A stretch of DNA of 62,000 bases from Chrysomallon squamiferum (GCA_012295275.1 CM022672.1:7628884-7690883); one strand, 5' to 3'. Positions 1 to 12,276 are shown, counted from the first letter of the stretch. Translations and numbers: made by a program. Notes: generated from the sequence alone by a model not told the origin.

Positions 1-149
1 ACTGGATACTGAGTTGCAACAGCCTCAAATATTTATCAGTTTTGGATTTAAGATAAAAATAAGAAAGACAAAAAATTATTTAATATCAGTTTCGAAAAAA
101 AAAAAAAAAAGATTAAATTCTGAAGTTTATTTAAAATTTTCAATTTCAG

Positions 150-211
150 ACGACTGCAGTTTGTCTGTATCGTTTGCATCATGTGGGGTGCTTCCGAAAT
201 GACGGTGAAAG
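150..211 (+). CDS. candidate signal-peptide exon of the modular adhesion gene
   Basis: A pyrimidine-rich acceptor (atttcag, ending at 149) opens a 62-base segment that ends at a GT at 212 in phase 1. In the frame fitting the next exon (1127) it reads RLQFVCIVCIMWGASEMTVK, a hydrophobic stretch that looks like the core and end of a secretion signal. Joined to the next exon it would lead straight into the extracellular Thr/Pro-rich region. The frame meets a stop 27 bases upstream of the acceptor, so the start codon must lie in an exon before this window or further upstream. The donor (AG|GTTTGC) is weak, so this is an inference from phase and composition. Confidence 0.4.
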
Positions 212-1126
212 GTTTGCAGAGCTGATATAGAACTTAGCACAATATCTATTTTAAAATTAAAATCAGGAGTTTATTTTATTTTTTCTCTCGCTGTATATGG
301 AATATAAAAGGTTTTGTTTTATTCGTGTAAATTATTCATCGAATAGTGTTTCTTATCAGTAATGTATAGAGCAATTTTATATTCAAAGTGCTTTTATTTA
401 TTTTTTTGTGAAAGAATTAACCTAAGTATACTTTGCTTGCTTCCGAGTTATATTCTGTTAATTATGCTTATCCATTGTTAATTAATAACGAAGTAAAAAG
501 ACTACCTGGGTCCGCCATTTTTTTTGGGACCGTGATGTCATCGCATCCTAAGTTTTTTCTAGCATTGTCAGACAAAGTCCTCCTGTCAGTGTGTTAATCT
601 GTCTCGTATGCAATACCACAATTCTCCCCAATACAGATACATTTTAAATTTCATCATAGGTTATTATCATAGGTCTTTCTTTAATGTTTCATTAATAATG
701 TATTTCAAAGAAAACAAGAGACAAAAATATTATTTGAGAAGAAGGCATATACTATTACAATAACATTATGACTTTTATTATAAGTAAATTAAAATAAATA
801 TAACTTAAAATTATAGCTAGATTTATATTCATTGAAAGTAACTTGACGAAACCTCTATGTAAACGTTTCCTTTAGCAGAGAATATTTAAATATACAATAT
901 ATATGAATTCGTAAGTAGGTATACCCCATATACCCATTACCGTTTCTAATTCTATTAAGAACCAAATTTAATAAGCAACCTGAATGAACCTTCTTTTATT
1001 TAACTTTTCTACTTTTAATTAAAACCTGTTTTTGATCAGTCAGATCAATGTAATGTTTTAATTTACAAATTTTAAAAGACAGGAATAATTTGCACTTTAA
1101 AAGATATGTATGTTTCGTTATTTCAG

Positions 1127-1627
1127 CTTCAGCTATACCAAAACAAATTCTGTCTTTTCCTCCTTTGAAAAATGTAACACCAGGGATAAAGTCTGAAGGA
1201 AACACAAACAACAGTACGTACCCAGATAAAAACCAAGTATTTAATACCCCTCCTCCATTAATACCTTTGCGCATAAACAGCACGACTGGATTCCCCGATA
1301 ACAAAACGCCACCATTAGCGGTGACACAAGAAGTAACCTCTGAAAGCAGTTTGTCAGGGAATCTGTACCCAAACGTAACAAACCAAGAAATGAAAACCCC
1401 GCCTCCATTAGTACCGCTAAATGTAAGCACTACAGCAAATCTTTCCGAAACGTCACCAGCAGAACCAGGCAACTGGACTCCATCTCAGCCTCAGATTCTG
1501 TATACCTCTCCGCAGTACGAAGTTACCACAGATGAAGAAAATTTCAATCGTAGTGAATCTTCTACGATCTCGCAAGCTGAAAATGTGACTACTCCTTTAC
1601 AGGCAGTTGCTAGTACACGACCTCCAA
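1127..1627 (+). CDS. mucin-like Thr/Pro/Asn exon of the modular adhesion gene
   Basis: A 501-base phase 1-1 exon. It reads about 167 residues rich in Thr, Pro, Ser and Asn with about ten N-X-S/T sequons (for example NVT, NST, NWT, NRS), so heavy glycosylation is likely. Two related blocks occur 150 bases apart (from 1231 and from 1381): NQVFNTPPPLIPLRINSTT and NQEMKTPPPLVPLNVSTT. The donor is A|GTTAGT at 1628; the ORF would hit TAG immediately afterwards, which supports splicing there. The exon probably forms an extended spacer near the N-terminus. Confidence 0.75.
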
Positions 1628-4161
1628 GTTAGTGACTGAAATTAGAAATTATAATTACAGTGCACAGTCTGTTCTTAAAGTTTAACATATGACATAAATA
1701 TTTTTTTTATACTTTTGTAGAGTGGAGGATAACAAAGTTGGTCTAATTTCATTACTGAATAATTTTATTTTTATAACTTTTATTATTAGCAAAGACAGGC
1801 TGCTTAAATATCTGTAAGAAAATTATTTTTAAAGTCATTTGTTTTCATCAAAGGAACTCTTTAAGTTATAATTTTAAAACAGAAGAATTTTATTTTCATT
1901 TATTTCAAGTCTTATAACGTGATATAATTATGTTTATTTTTTTTGTGCAAAACAAAAACAATGCAAATTGGAAATCTTTCAAAAGAAATTAATATTACGT
2001 GACTTCTTAAAATAATTTTTTTTAAACTTTACTTTTAACTTTATATGTTACTTTGGCATTAATGCTTACGATTAGCTTGGCGATTGCTGATCAAAATTTT
2101 AATATTTATTTATTTATTTATTTATTTCAGGTACCTGTTATAACCCCTTAGGTTTGTCCAATGGTATAATAACCGATGATAATATAACGGCTTCTTCGGA
2201 AGCTTTCGGTCGAAACAAGGAGAAAGTAAGACTCGACTGCTGTACAGGTAATACAAACACAGAACGTAACAGAAAAGTATCTGTAACGTTGATCGCGATT
2301 GGTTATTTTATCGTGACGTTACAACCTTTGTTTTTCAAAAATACTTTTCATAAATCCGCCATTTTGCCTTTATTTAAAACAGGCCAAACATAAATAAATT
2401 TCATTAGGCAAACTGCGGATAATAAATTTTACTACGAAGTTTTATTAAGTGGCTTCTTCTATGTTTCTCGTCACATTCACTTCATATTTTATAAATACCT
2501 TAACATTAATTTAAGGTTAAAATCACTAACATGCCATAAGCAGACCCAACCACAAAACACCAACAAAACATAATGATGATAATGATGATGATGTACATTT
2601 AAGAAAATTAGATAGAAAGAAAGATAAATAGATAGATAAATATAGATATAGATATAATTATTAATAAGTTTATGATTTAGAGTTACTTTTATTTTAAAAT
2701 ATAAATTTATATCTCTTTAAGATGAGGCCGAGGCCAGCTGGTGTCCCGATGAAAGCGACCCCTATCCATGGATAGAATTTCGTCTGCCCCAAGCTAAATA
2801 TGTGTCTGCTATTATATTTCAACACCCATCACGTGGAACAGTACCACACCTTCCTGAAAAATATGTCAAGACTGTTACACTAAAATACGTACCTGCCGGA
2901 GCATCCGATACTCAACACTTTGTTATCTTCCAGACGGTCTGTAGATAACAGATTTCTTTCTACATATCCAAAACAGCAATAATATAATAAATAATTTTTA
3001 TATTATATATGAAAAGTGCCAAATAATATTATAATTCGCGCAAAAAAATAAAAACATAAAAAAAAAAAAAAAAAAAATAAAATAATATAAAATAAAATAA
3101 ATAAATAAATAAATTAATTAAAATAAATAAAATAAAATAAAATAAAATAAAATAAAATAAAATAAAATAAAATGAAAATAAATAAACAAATAATAATTCA
3201 AAACAACCGAAATAAAATAAAGTGTATGTGTAACACAGTCATATAGAGAGCCAAATTTTTTACTCGTAAAGGTTTTTATACTAAAAAATATTAATATAAT
3301 AGATATAGCTGCCGCTTCATCTTCAAAATTAAGTTAAATTCAGTGCTATTATTCCACATTAATATCTTCCTAGTACTTTACAATAAGTAAAGAATGGTTG
3401 CCATTCATTGCAACAAAATTTAAAAAGTATGTTTATACACTGTATTTAAGTTATTTGTATGAATATTCGTTACTGTATCATACAGGGAATTCGGGTTCTC
3501 AACGCCACTTCAGCTTTCAAGGTAAAGTTGAATATATACACCCAGCGGATTCGTATCCACCCCGATACGTGGCACGGACAGGCGTGCTTTAGAGCTGAAC
3601 TCTACGGATGTGATTCACCAGGTGATTTGACGTCTGTAACTAATGTTATTGTAATGCTGAGAATGTTGACCCAAAGCTTCTCAGGATTTAACAAATGAAG
3701 TAGAAACACACTGTAAAAAAAATAATAATAATAATTAAAAAAAATAAAATAAATAAAGTTATCTAGTCTCCAATAGATTATTAATAAGCAGTTAATTATC
3801 AATTCTGACTGAACTGAAATCAAATAAATGTCATTCTGATAATTTAATATTTTTAAAAAAATTAAATTTTCTACGATTCATAAATTTTATATTTAGAATA
3901 CGGATCGTTTCTAACTACGGTTATCAACTGCAGTGACGTCAACGACTTGTTGCAATGTGTACCTGAACATCACAACCTCGAGGTCATTTCTGGCAGCGCA
4001 GTCAATTTCATCAGTCAGTGTCACGAACCGCTCCTCTACATCCGCGAGAACAGCTGTGTTCAGCTTCCACTGACCTTGACCTGTTTCAAAGATCCAGATT
4101 CTTGTCCAGATGGATTCACCATCAGTCTCAACGTTAAAGTAGAAACAGAATCCCCAAGGTG

Positions 4162-4228
<67 letters not shown>

Positions 4229-5629
4229 TGATTATTTTACAGTAATTATAGGATAAATAGCGATTTAGCAGAATAATGGGTGTCCGTTAAATCGCAATTA
4301 TTTTGAAATTAGAATATTTTAATATTACAACAGTCAAATTTTTACATTTGAATTCTGTAATATGACTCAATGCTGTGGTCAGAAATAAACCGGCACTTTC
4401 CAAGTCTGAAACTGTAACATTTAGATGCAGAGGGAAGACGTTCATGATGAAGTGGGCTTTAGTAAATCGGTGAAAATTCACATAAAAACAAAATATGACG
4501 TAAGTTAACATAGTGAGGAATGCTTGAATTACAAATGGCCTCTAATAGTGAAGATATACTTGAATAACTGCTTGTTTTTGAACTAAGGGACGTAATTAGC
4601 TGTACATACATAACAACCGAGGTTGATTTTCAAATCGGTGATTTATGATAATTGTCTCGGGTCTCTTCTTTTTATGATACCAGCGAACTCGAAAATGACC
4701 GATCTAAAGGATTGTAAATCCAAAATTATTGTTAAATGAGTATACTAGCCGTAATCGTTGGCAACTACACCGTTGACAAAAATTAGCCAAAAAAAACAAC
4801 GGTATAGGCTTCTCATTGTGGGGGGTGAACCAGCGATGTCCATCCAAATGTCCGTCTGAGCTGTTCTCCGCCAGAGGATACTCGGGCTGTAGGCTACAGG
4901 GTAAACTACAAAAGTTAAAAGGAATTTATTTAAATATAATTATGTAAAAAATGTTTTTAATAATTGCCGTTTTAAAAAAACAGCCGGTTTTCTGGAAATG
5001 ACCCAGAGTTTCCATGCTTTAAACGACTCTGAGTTTAAATAAGTGTCTTGTTTTTACTAGATACCTGTTGTCAACGGGCCGTGAACGTCACAACCACACA
5101 GGCGTGACGCTGTTCTACCAGAACGACATGCTCACCGGTACTGTCCAGCTGCAGTCGTCCACATGGATGGTGTCGACGCTGCACATGCTCACAACGGGCA
5201 CGTGGCACTGGCTAGAAATCACGTGGACAAAAAATGGACTTCAGCTGTATGCAGAAGGAAAACTGATTGCTTCGTCGCCTTCTCCGTCACTCACTGAAAC
5301 ATCACGTGATCATTGTTTTGTATTCCTTATTAATATTTATATAAACTTAAATAATTTGATATGAAAGGTCTTTTTTTTATGCGCATTTGTTTGTCTATTG
5401 TTTTATTTTGTTCTTTATGTAAACTGAAAATTTGTCTTATTTTTTAAAATTTAATTATTATTATTATTTTAAAAGTGAATAATATCCTACAAAACACATA
5501 ACAATTACGAGTTTATTTAATATCTTGTTGTTGATAATAATACTAATCCTAATAATAATAATTTCGTTGAAATGACAGCATCTTATTTTTGTTTTTATTT
5601 CATTCATTTCGTTTTTACTAATTTTCTCT

Positions 5630-5672
<43 letters not shown>

Positions 5673-5872
5673 CTGTTTTGTGTTTCATCAGTAATTCACT
5701 CTAATAATATGAAAATTGGTTGTTCTGATGATATGGTCAACAGTTACGGTGGAATTTGGATTAAAAAGTTGGTGATGAGTCCTATTTCCAGAGAAAGACT
5801 GGTCGATTCATCACCTTACATACACAGTAAGACTTGCTTTTTTTTCTCAAGCACATAAGACATACATAATCC

Positions 5873-5922
<50 letters not shown>

Positions 5923-6202
5923 GAAAAAGAAACGTATAGAGACCTAAACTTTCTGGAGAAGATATTCAAACAAATTACATCATGAATGATTATTAAAAGA
6001 AAAACGCTTATTAGCAAGAAAAGATTTGTTACAGATAACCTGACTGGCTAAATGAAGTAACACTGGTTCGCTTTAAAAATTATCTAATAATCTTTAATAG
6101 GAGAGAACAAGTTGGATTGAAAAATGTATCTAAAATGTTCAAATGTATTTAAGATTATCTTTTGAAGTGTAAAGGATAATGCTGTTGTTATTGTTGTTGT
6201 TG

Positions 6203-6261
<59 letters not shown>

Positions 6262-6413
6262 GTTATTTTATTTTTTATTTTTTTATTTTTTTAAGACGCA
6301 AAGGGTTTACCTGACAGTATTTGCGGTGAAATGACCCCGCCTTCTCACAATTTGGGTAAGACTGTGAAAAATGTTAACTTCCGTAGTGTAAAATACTTCT
6401 CAGGGTTTATTAC

Positions 6414-6465
<52 letters not shown>

Positions 6466-6683
6466 GTTGTTGTTGTATGTTTTTGTTGTTATTTCATTCT
6501 GTAATTATTTTGTGAGACTTTTAACATTATTCAAATCTTGCTACTGAATCGTTAAATAATGTCAGTTTTGTTACTGAAACTTGTGTCTATTATTAAAATG
6601 GTGGGGTTAATGTGAATTTCAATACTGTTTATTTAATTTCATTTTATTTTATTTTATTTTATTTTATTTTATTTTATTTTATT

Positions 6684-6730
<47 letters not shown>

Positions 6731-6912
6731 TGTTTGCGACAGAAACCACACCAAGCACAGCTGGGACAACGACCCACAGACCTTTTTATACTTTACTACC
6801 TGTACCAGGTACACGAATCAGTTTGTCTTAGTAACAGTAGTAGTAATATTGAAGTAGTAGTGATAGTAGTACTAGTTGCAGTTGTAGGACTAATAGTGGT
6901 AGAAATGCAACA

Positions 6913-6960
<48 letters not shown>

Positions 6961-7061
6961 TTACAGTGGTTATAGTAGTAGTAGTAATAGCAGTAGAAGT
7001 AGTAATAATAATATCTGTACTAGTAGTAGCAGTAGTGGTAACTGTGATTGTTTTTCAACAT

Positions 7062-7094
<33 letters not shown>

Positions 7095-8453
7095 ATTATT
7101 TATTATTATTACTTTCAGAATGTAATAAACCATTATGGAACACAAAGTTCTTTGTTTACGATGTAACAACGTCATCAGACGGTTACAACACTTCTGCAGC
7201 TAAGTCAATGGCAGACTGTTGTGCAGGTACAGTTAAGACATTTCAGATATAGTTTAAACCTTTTACTCTTCCTTCTACATTGATCAGATATTTTACTTCT
7301 CTCACTGACTGGTTGTGACTCTCTTTTTCTGACAAACACACATATACAGATAAACTCATACAAACGCATCCTTGTTTGAGATACCCAAACATTTTGCGCT
7401 TTATTTTCAAAATTGGATATTTTTAATCGTAAGTGAAGATGTAATATTTTATCAAGATCTGAGGTTTTTTTTTTTTTTTTTTTTTTTCTGGTTGTAGTTT
7501 ATAATTACAGGGCCAGAAAAGGGTGGTTGGTGTCCTGATCCACTGTTGTTGTCGTCTTCGAGTCCACAGTTTATTGAAGTGAATTTTCAACAACCAATTG
7601 CCATTCAGTCCATTGAAATACAACCACCTGAACTGAACAGTCCCACCAGTCGTGTGACGAAATATCTGACGTCATACAACGTGCAATATCAACCACTGAA
7701 CGGTGCAAATCTAATATCATTAGCCACAGTCAATGGGCCAGTGGTACGTTTACTTAATGATGCAAAGCAATACTTCAGTATACGTTCAAGTTGTGTTTTA
7801 TTTGTAGATTTTTTTAAAAGAATGTCCTGTCCCGGCCGATTTTAATTAATTAATAATGAAGTATAGCAACAGAGCTGAACGTCGTAATAAGATCAGGGCG
7901 TCGCAATTTTTCAGTAGTCGTAATGTCATCAAATTGCCACGTAAATTGGTTAAAGTGGTAAAATGGTTAAAGGACGGCGTTCAAATGTTTGTTAATTTTT
8001 TTTTTTTTTGACAAATTAGGTTGGTTGCCCCGAACAACAACATAATGATTAGAAGTATTAAGAATTTTATTAGACCATGTATTCGGTTTATGTCACATTT
8101 TCATATTTAACTTTGTTATGCCATCGTAAAAAAAAAAAATAATAAAAATAAAAAAAATAATAATAAAAAAAAAAAAAAATTAAATTAAAAAAAATTAAAA
8201 TAAAAAAAAAAAAAATAAAAAAAAAATAAAAAAATAAAAATAATAATAAAATAAATAATAATAAAAATAAATAAATAAAAATAAAAATAATGGATATAAA
8301 TAAAACGTTTTCATTATATTTGTAATTATTATTATTGTTTTTAATTTAAGGTTTTTTGGGGGGGGTTTTATGGACTTTCCGTGATTCTTAATTATTAACA
8401 AATACTTAATATTAGATTCAGTTAAACAGTCAGAAAGTTAAAATTTTATTGTA

Positions 8454-8507
<54 letters not shown>

Positions 8508-8540
8508 GCAACAACAGCAACTATTATTATTATTATTATT

Positions 8541-8573
<33 letters not shown>

Positions 8574-10269
8574 ACTATATACTTCTCAAGAACATGAGAG
8601 GGTGAAAAAATAAAAAAATAAAATAAAGAAATAAAAAATAAAAATATAGAAAAATAAAAGCTTGACAGCAGATATCCAATCACCGTCCGTTTTAGTTAGA
8701 TCTTCTCATAATAATGCGGTTTCTAAGGTTATACAGAGTGTGACGTCACAGTGAATCTATCAGTAAGTAATTTAAGAAATTTAATTAATTTTTATGGCGT
8801 GCTAATTTATGATGATGTGTCGACAAATACTTTTTTTCTTCAAACATTACGTTTATTGTTGTTGTTATTATTGTTATTTTGCAGGAGTTTCGAGGTGTCG
8901 ATGTTACTGGATTCTCTATTGTTTCCACGGTGACCACCATTCCCAGCATTGTGACGAAGCGAATACGTATTGTCGTTAAAAATTATCACAAAGAGCCCTG
9001 TTTCAGGTTCCAGTTGTTCGGATGTGAAAGAGAGGGTAATGTCACTAGTTATTTAATTAAGAACAATACAAATTTAAACGTAAGGTGAATGATATATTTC
9101 ACAGTTTAAAAGAATAACTATTCGGTAAAAAAAAAAAAAACGTAGTGGTTCCAAATTCAGGAAAATACTTCATTATAACCTGATATTAACTGATTAACTG
9201 AAATAAACTAATGCATATTTATCTGTTCATCCATAAGAACTTAATTATATTTCAAAAAAAGACGTATCACGTTATTTGAGTTAAATATATAATGCATATA
9301 TATAGATAGATAGGTAGATAGATAGATAGACAGACAGACAGATAGATAGATATAGATATTTCTTTACTTTGTTCTATTTTTGAAAGGTGTTAGAGGAAAA
9401 TAAAATTGAGTATTTTCTGTTGTACTTAGCAACATGCATTTGTTAATAACAGTTTTATAAATCTGAAAAGTCTCTTAGGTCACGGGTCACTTGTCTCGTA
9501 ATTATTCAAACGTCAGCATTTTATACTGAACTAACCTGTGTCATGAGTTATGTTTATTTATTTATTTGTTTGTTTATTTATTTTCAGTTCTGTGCCCAAG
9601 TGGATGCGAAAATGGTGGAAAATGCATAACAAAAGACACATGTAGTTGCCCTGTTCCTTTCTTTGGTCTGCGTTGTGAAAACAGCCGTACGATTTTACAG
9701 TTTTAGAATTTTACATTTGCATTATAACTAAATACCATGCACTCTCCACAAGAACATAACAAAGAAATTCATTAGATTTAACTAATGTATAGTTAGACTA
9801 GTTCAAATTTAATTTATATTTCAGCGACACAAGAGTCTCACTGATATTCAAGTTGATGTCATGAATTCTTTGATTATGTATCTTTATACAATCGATAGAT
9901 TTAGAATTCAAAATATAACATCAAAAACAACGTCTTTCTTATATGGTATTTATCAAATGTTATGGACTGAACAATTCTGAAAATTACAATTAATGTAACA
10001 AAAACAGTATTATTTGAATGATAACAGCATTAAATTTGAATGGTACTTGAAAAGCATAAATTTAACTTTTAATAATGCGAGTCTAAACAATTAATTTGGT
10101 TATTTCATTTGTTTCAGATCTTCTTCCAGGCAGTAAGTTTTTTCCAAAACAACAAACGTAGTGTCTGTGTATTTAAAAAAAAAAAATTATCGTTAATCAA
10201 GCTAAAACGACTCAATTATCCACACACATATTATCTTGTACAGTCAGTTACCATACAGACCACAAACAC

Positions 10270-10302
<33 letters not shown>

Positions 10303-11655
10303 CATACATACATAAAAAATACATTCACAAAAAATATTGTTAATAATTTCAAAGTACTATTGTTACATTTAATCAGAATCAATATTTTACTATAAAAAGG
10401 AAAATAAAGATATACCTATAAAAAGTACTTATTTCTGGGTGATATTTTCAGAATGTCGAAAGCCTCTGGGGATGTCAGACGGGACAATTAAAGATGATCA
10501 GCTGAAAGTTTCTTCTGAAGATTTGGGCAAGACGAAGGAGAAGGCTCGATACGGATGTTGTGTTGGTGAGTCGACCAAGGTGACTTTCTCAGTGAACAAT
10601 GGTTGTCAGTGTTTTAATATTGTTCTTCTATTCTTCTTCTCTTTTGTGATACTCTAAAACTTATACTACTGGCTTGAAGAACTGTACCGTTTTTATAAAT
10701 TTATTTCTTTTTTGTATTTTTTCTTTTTTGTATGTATGTATGTATTTTTGTTTATTCGTATGTTTGTTAGCTTATTTGTTTGTTTGTTCGTTTTATTATT
10801 GAATAATTACGGAATATTTTTCTATTATTCTGTCCTGTATGAAGTTCAAGTTTAAAATGAATGATTCAAAAATTACATGTTCTGTACTGAAAAGTTCAAT
10901 TAACTTTTTAAATGGCTGTGTATGAACCAAATACAGGATTTTGTTTTTACCGCTTATTTTTAGAACAGTAAAAGTCTGATACATCCTTTTGTTTGAAAAT
11001 GGTTAACTCAAAACAATTCGATTGTTCGTCATTATGAAATTGACAGATTCAGTAGCTGATTAATTTATTAATTCGTGCATCTGTAAATCAATCATTCGTC
11101 AAATTTCAGGTGAACACAATGGTGCGTGGTGTCCTGCACCTTCTGATTCAGCTCCGTATTATGAAGTAAAATTTCCCAAGGAGATGCTCATAACAGAGAT
11201 AATGTTTGACTTCCCATCGCGAAATCACGACTTTGACAATCACGACACTTTTATGAAAACATTCAGTATTTATTATTTGTACCACGATCATCTTAATTTG
11301 TATGCTTCAGTGAGTAGTGATTAAAATATCTGTGTTACATCTTTAGAGGCAAATGTTTTAATTAACAATACATTTAATTCATTTTTAATGTATGGTTTTA
11401 TGATGGAATACATAACGACAAGACAGATAAGGAAAGAGAAAAGCTGCAGTTGCAGTTATGATCTGCCCAACAAATGTGATTTTGTTTTGGTTTCTTATTA
11501 TATTTTTTTCAGGGTATACAAGCAATATACAACAGTACTGTGACCTTCACAGACGATTTTGATCCGTACTTACGAACAAATCTTCTGCGAATAGTTCCAG
11601 AAACGTGGGAAAAAGCACCCTGTTTCCGCTTTGAACTCATTGGATGCGTTGCAGG

Positions 11656-11691
<36 letters not shown>

Positions 11692-12145
11692 TTAAGTATT
11701 TATATCATACGAATATCTAATACTAAAACACACATTCTTCTGTTATAAGAAATACATTTCTGCCTTTTATAAATATAAAAAAATTTAAGGTTTTTTAAAT
11801 GAAATGTATAGGAATATTTTTGTTTGTGTCTACATTATTAATTTGCAATACAGCTTATATTAAATATACATCTAACTTGAACAATTTTGTCATAACTAAT
11901 GTTTCAGTCGTGTAAGAAAACAGTGTTATTAGAAATAATGTTAATTTTATGTAATTCATTTTGTAATTTGTTTTGTTAAATGTCAGGATTTTGTTTCATA
12001 ACATTTTAAATTGTTTGTGCTGATGTTAATGTCTTTCTGGTTTTGACGGTAAAACATTCATGAATCCGTTTTACTTTTCACAGACGACACTCAGATCGTG
12101 GTGGGGAGAAGGAAAAGAAGGGAAGTAATTCATGACACCAACTAA
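1127..12145 (+). CDS. secreted modular protein: mucin-like, 3 discoidin-like, LamG-like and EGF domains (3' part of gene)
   Basis: Exons, all joining in phase: 1127-1627, 2131-2247, 2722-2936, 3486-3621, 3897-4158, 5061-5305, 5692-5826, 6296-6355, 6743-6808, 7119-7226, 7511-7743, 8885-9035, 9588-9686, 10118-10132, 10452-10565, 11110-11309, 11513-11654, 12084-12145 (TAA 12143-12145). About 953 residues are encoded here. Order: Thr/Pro/Asn-rich region, F5/8 type C 1, LamG-like, Thr/Pro linker, F5/8 type C 2, EGF, F5/8 type C 3, basic tail. Nearly every module border is phase 1, as expected of extracellular proteins built by exon shuffling; the second and third exons of each discoidin domain join in phase 0. 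No transmembrane segment is seen before the stop, so the product is probably secreted and acts in adhesion or carbohydrate/lipid binding at cell surfaces or in matrix. The orthologue is not identified. Exon structure is strong; function is inferred from domains. Confidence 0.82.
2131..3621 (+). CDS. first F5/8 type C (discoidin-like) domain, three exons
   Basis: Exons 2131-2247, 2722-2936 and 3486-3621. The domain opens CYNPLGLSNGIITDDNITAS, matching the C-x-x-PLGM-x-(S/D)G-x-I-x-D start of F5/8 type C domains, and closes with the C-F-R-x-E-L-Y-G-C ending typical of the fold. In between lie DCC at the first junction and SWCPDE at the start of the second exon, cysteines not found in the canonical domain. 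The junction between exons two and three is phase 0 (donor at 2937, acceptor ending 3485). In this family the spike loops bind phospholipid, collagen or glycans; which of these applies here cannot be told. Confidence 0.8.
3897..5826 (+). CDS. laminin-G / concanavalin-A-like domain, three exons
   Basis: Exons 3897-4158, 5061-5305 and 5692-5826. The first carries several Cys and ends in the block CFKDPDSCPDGFTISLNVKV, followed in the second exon by GVTLFYQNDMLTGTVQL and GTWHWLEITWTKNGLQLYA. This is the beta-strand pattern (GF-x-(V/I)SLW, GTWHH, TW-x-x-x-G-L-x-LY-x-x-G) of LamG/pentraxin-type jelly rolls. The third exon ends with GGIWIKKLVMSPISRERL, a usual last strand. Exon 3897-4158 ends 5 bases before a 63-base (GT)n tract. 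Phases are 1, 2, 1, 1. The domain call is from pattern recognition; calcium ligands were not resolved. Confidence 0.75.
4164..4226. repeat. (GT)n microsatellite
   Basis: 63 bases of pure GT, beginning 5 bases after the 5' splice site at 4159. Confidence 0.97.
5632..5920. repeat. poly-T and poly-A runs flanking an exon
   Basis: T run 5632-5670 and A run 5876-5920 lie on the two sides of exon 5692-5826. Together they are an inverted pair of 39 and 45 bases. Confidence 0.95.
6187..6465. repeat. (TTA)n microsatellites
   Basis: Two TTA/TTG tracts, about 6187-6265 and 6412-6475, on both sides of exon 6296-6355. Confidence 0.95.
6296..6808 (+). CDS. short Thr/Pro linker exons
   Basis: Two small phase 1-1 exons. 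6296-6355 reads AKGLPDSICGEMTPPSHNLG and 6743-6808 reads TTPSTAGTTTHRPFYTLLPV. Both lie between long (TTA)n and (ATTTT)n tracts and stand out in composition. They link the LamG-like domain to the second discoidin domain. Because both are symmetric, skipping either would keep the frame, so they may be alternative. Confidence 0.6.
6641..6731. repeat. (ATTTT)n then (TTTA)n
   Basis: A 91-base compound microsatellite ending 11 bases before exon 6743-6808. Confidence 0.95.
6915..6961. repeat. (AAT)n microsatellite
   Basis: 47 bases of AAT; (TTG)n follows at 7059-7094 before exon 7119. Confidence 0.95.
7119..9035 (+). CDS. second F5/8 type C (discoidin-like) domain, three exons
   Basis: Exons 7119-7226, 7511-7743 and 8885-9035, phases 1, 0, 1 exactly as in domains one and three. 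It opens with ECNKPLWNTKFFVYDVTTSS, has ADCC before the first intron and GGWCPDP after it, and ends RIRIVVKNYHKEPCFRFQL followed by FGC. The start is less canonical than in domains one and three (PLW in place of PLGM). Intron two (7744-8884) contains long A-rich and (AAT)n/(TTG)n tracts. Confidence 0.78.
8130..8577. repeat. A-rich, (AAT)n and (TTG)n compound repeat
   Basis: A-rich tract to about 8290, (AAT)n at 8455-8506, (TTA)n and (TTG)n to 8573. All inside an intron of the second discoidin domain. Confidence 0.9.
9588..9686 (+). CDS. EGF-like domain exon
   Basis: A 99-base phase 1-1 exon. It reads CPSGCENGGKCITKDTCSCP then a segment ending FFGLRCEN: six cysteines with the C-x3-C-x5-C-x5-C-x-C-x8-C spacing of an EGF repeat, including the NGGKC and GLRC signatures. 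The D/N and E residues of a calcium-binding EGF are absent at the start, so it is an ordinary EGF module. The donor is GCC|GTACGA at 9687. Confidence 0.85.
10118..10132 (+). CDS. 15-base microexon
   Basis: Between the EGF exon and the third discoidin domain, the acceptor gtttcag (ending 10117) and the strong donor GCA|GTAAGT (10133) frame 15 bases in phase 1-1, adding H/Q-LLPG and part of a Ser/Lys codon. It keeps the frame, so it may be constitutive or alternative. Support is only the two splice sites and the phase. Confidence 0.45.
10452..11654 (+). CDS. third F5/8 type C (discoidin-like) domain, three exons
   Basis: Exons 10452-10565, 11110-11309 and 11513-11654. It opens CRKPLGMSDGTIKDDQLKVS, the clearest discoidin start of the three, has GCCVG at the first junction, GAWCPAP after it, and ends TWEKAPCFRFELIGC. 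The internal junction (11309/11513) is phase 0 and the outer borders are phase 1. Compared with the family, the core strands and terminal Cys are kept, and the CC...WC cysteines are shared with the other two copies here. Confidence 0.85.
12084..12145 (+). CDS. terminal coding exon of the modular adhesion gene
   Basis: Acceptor ttttcacag ends at 12083; the phase 1 continuation reads DDTQIVVGRRKRREVIHDTN and stops at TAA 12143-12145. The RRKR-R run resembles a furin-type site, though it lies only about ten residues from the end. There is no membrane anchor or GPI-type hydrophobic tail. Confidence 0.75.
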
Positions 12146-12276
12146 AAGAGAATATATGTATTTTTTCGTACGTTACAGAATCACCGTTGTTTACTGTGAA
12201 CCTTTGCAGTTGCAATTGAAAGGGTTAAATGAACTTATTTTTCTGTTACTATTCGCTTTAATGAATTAACAATAAT

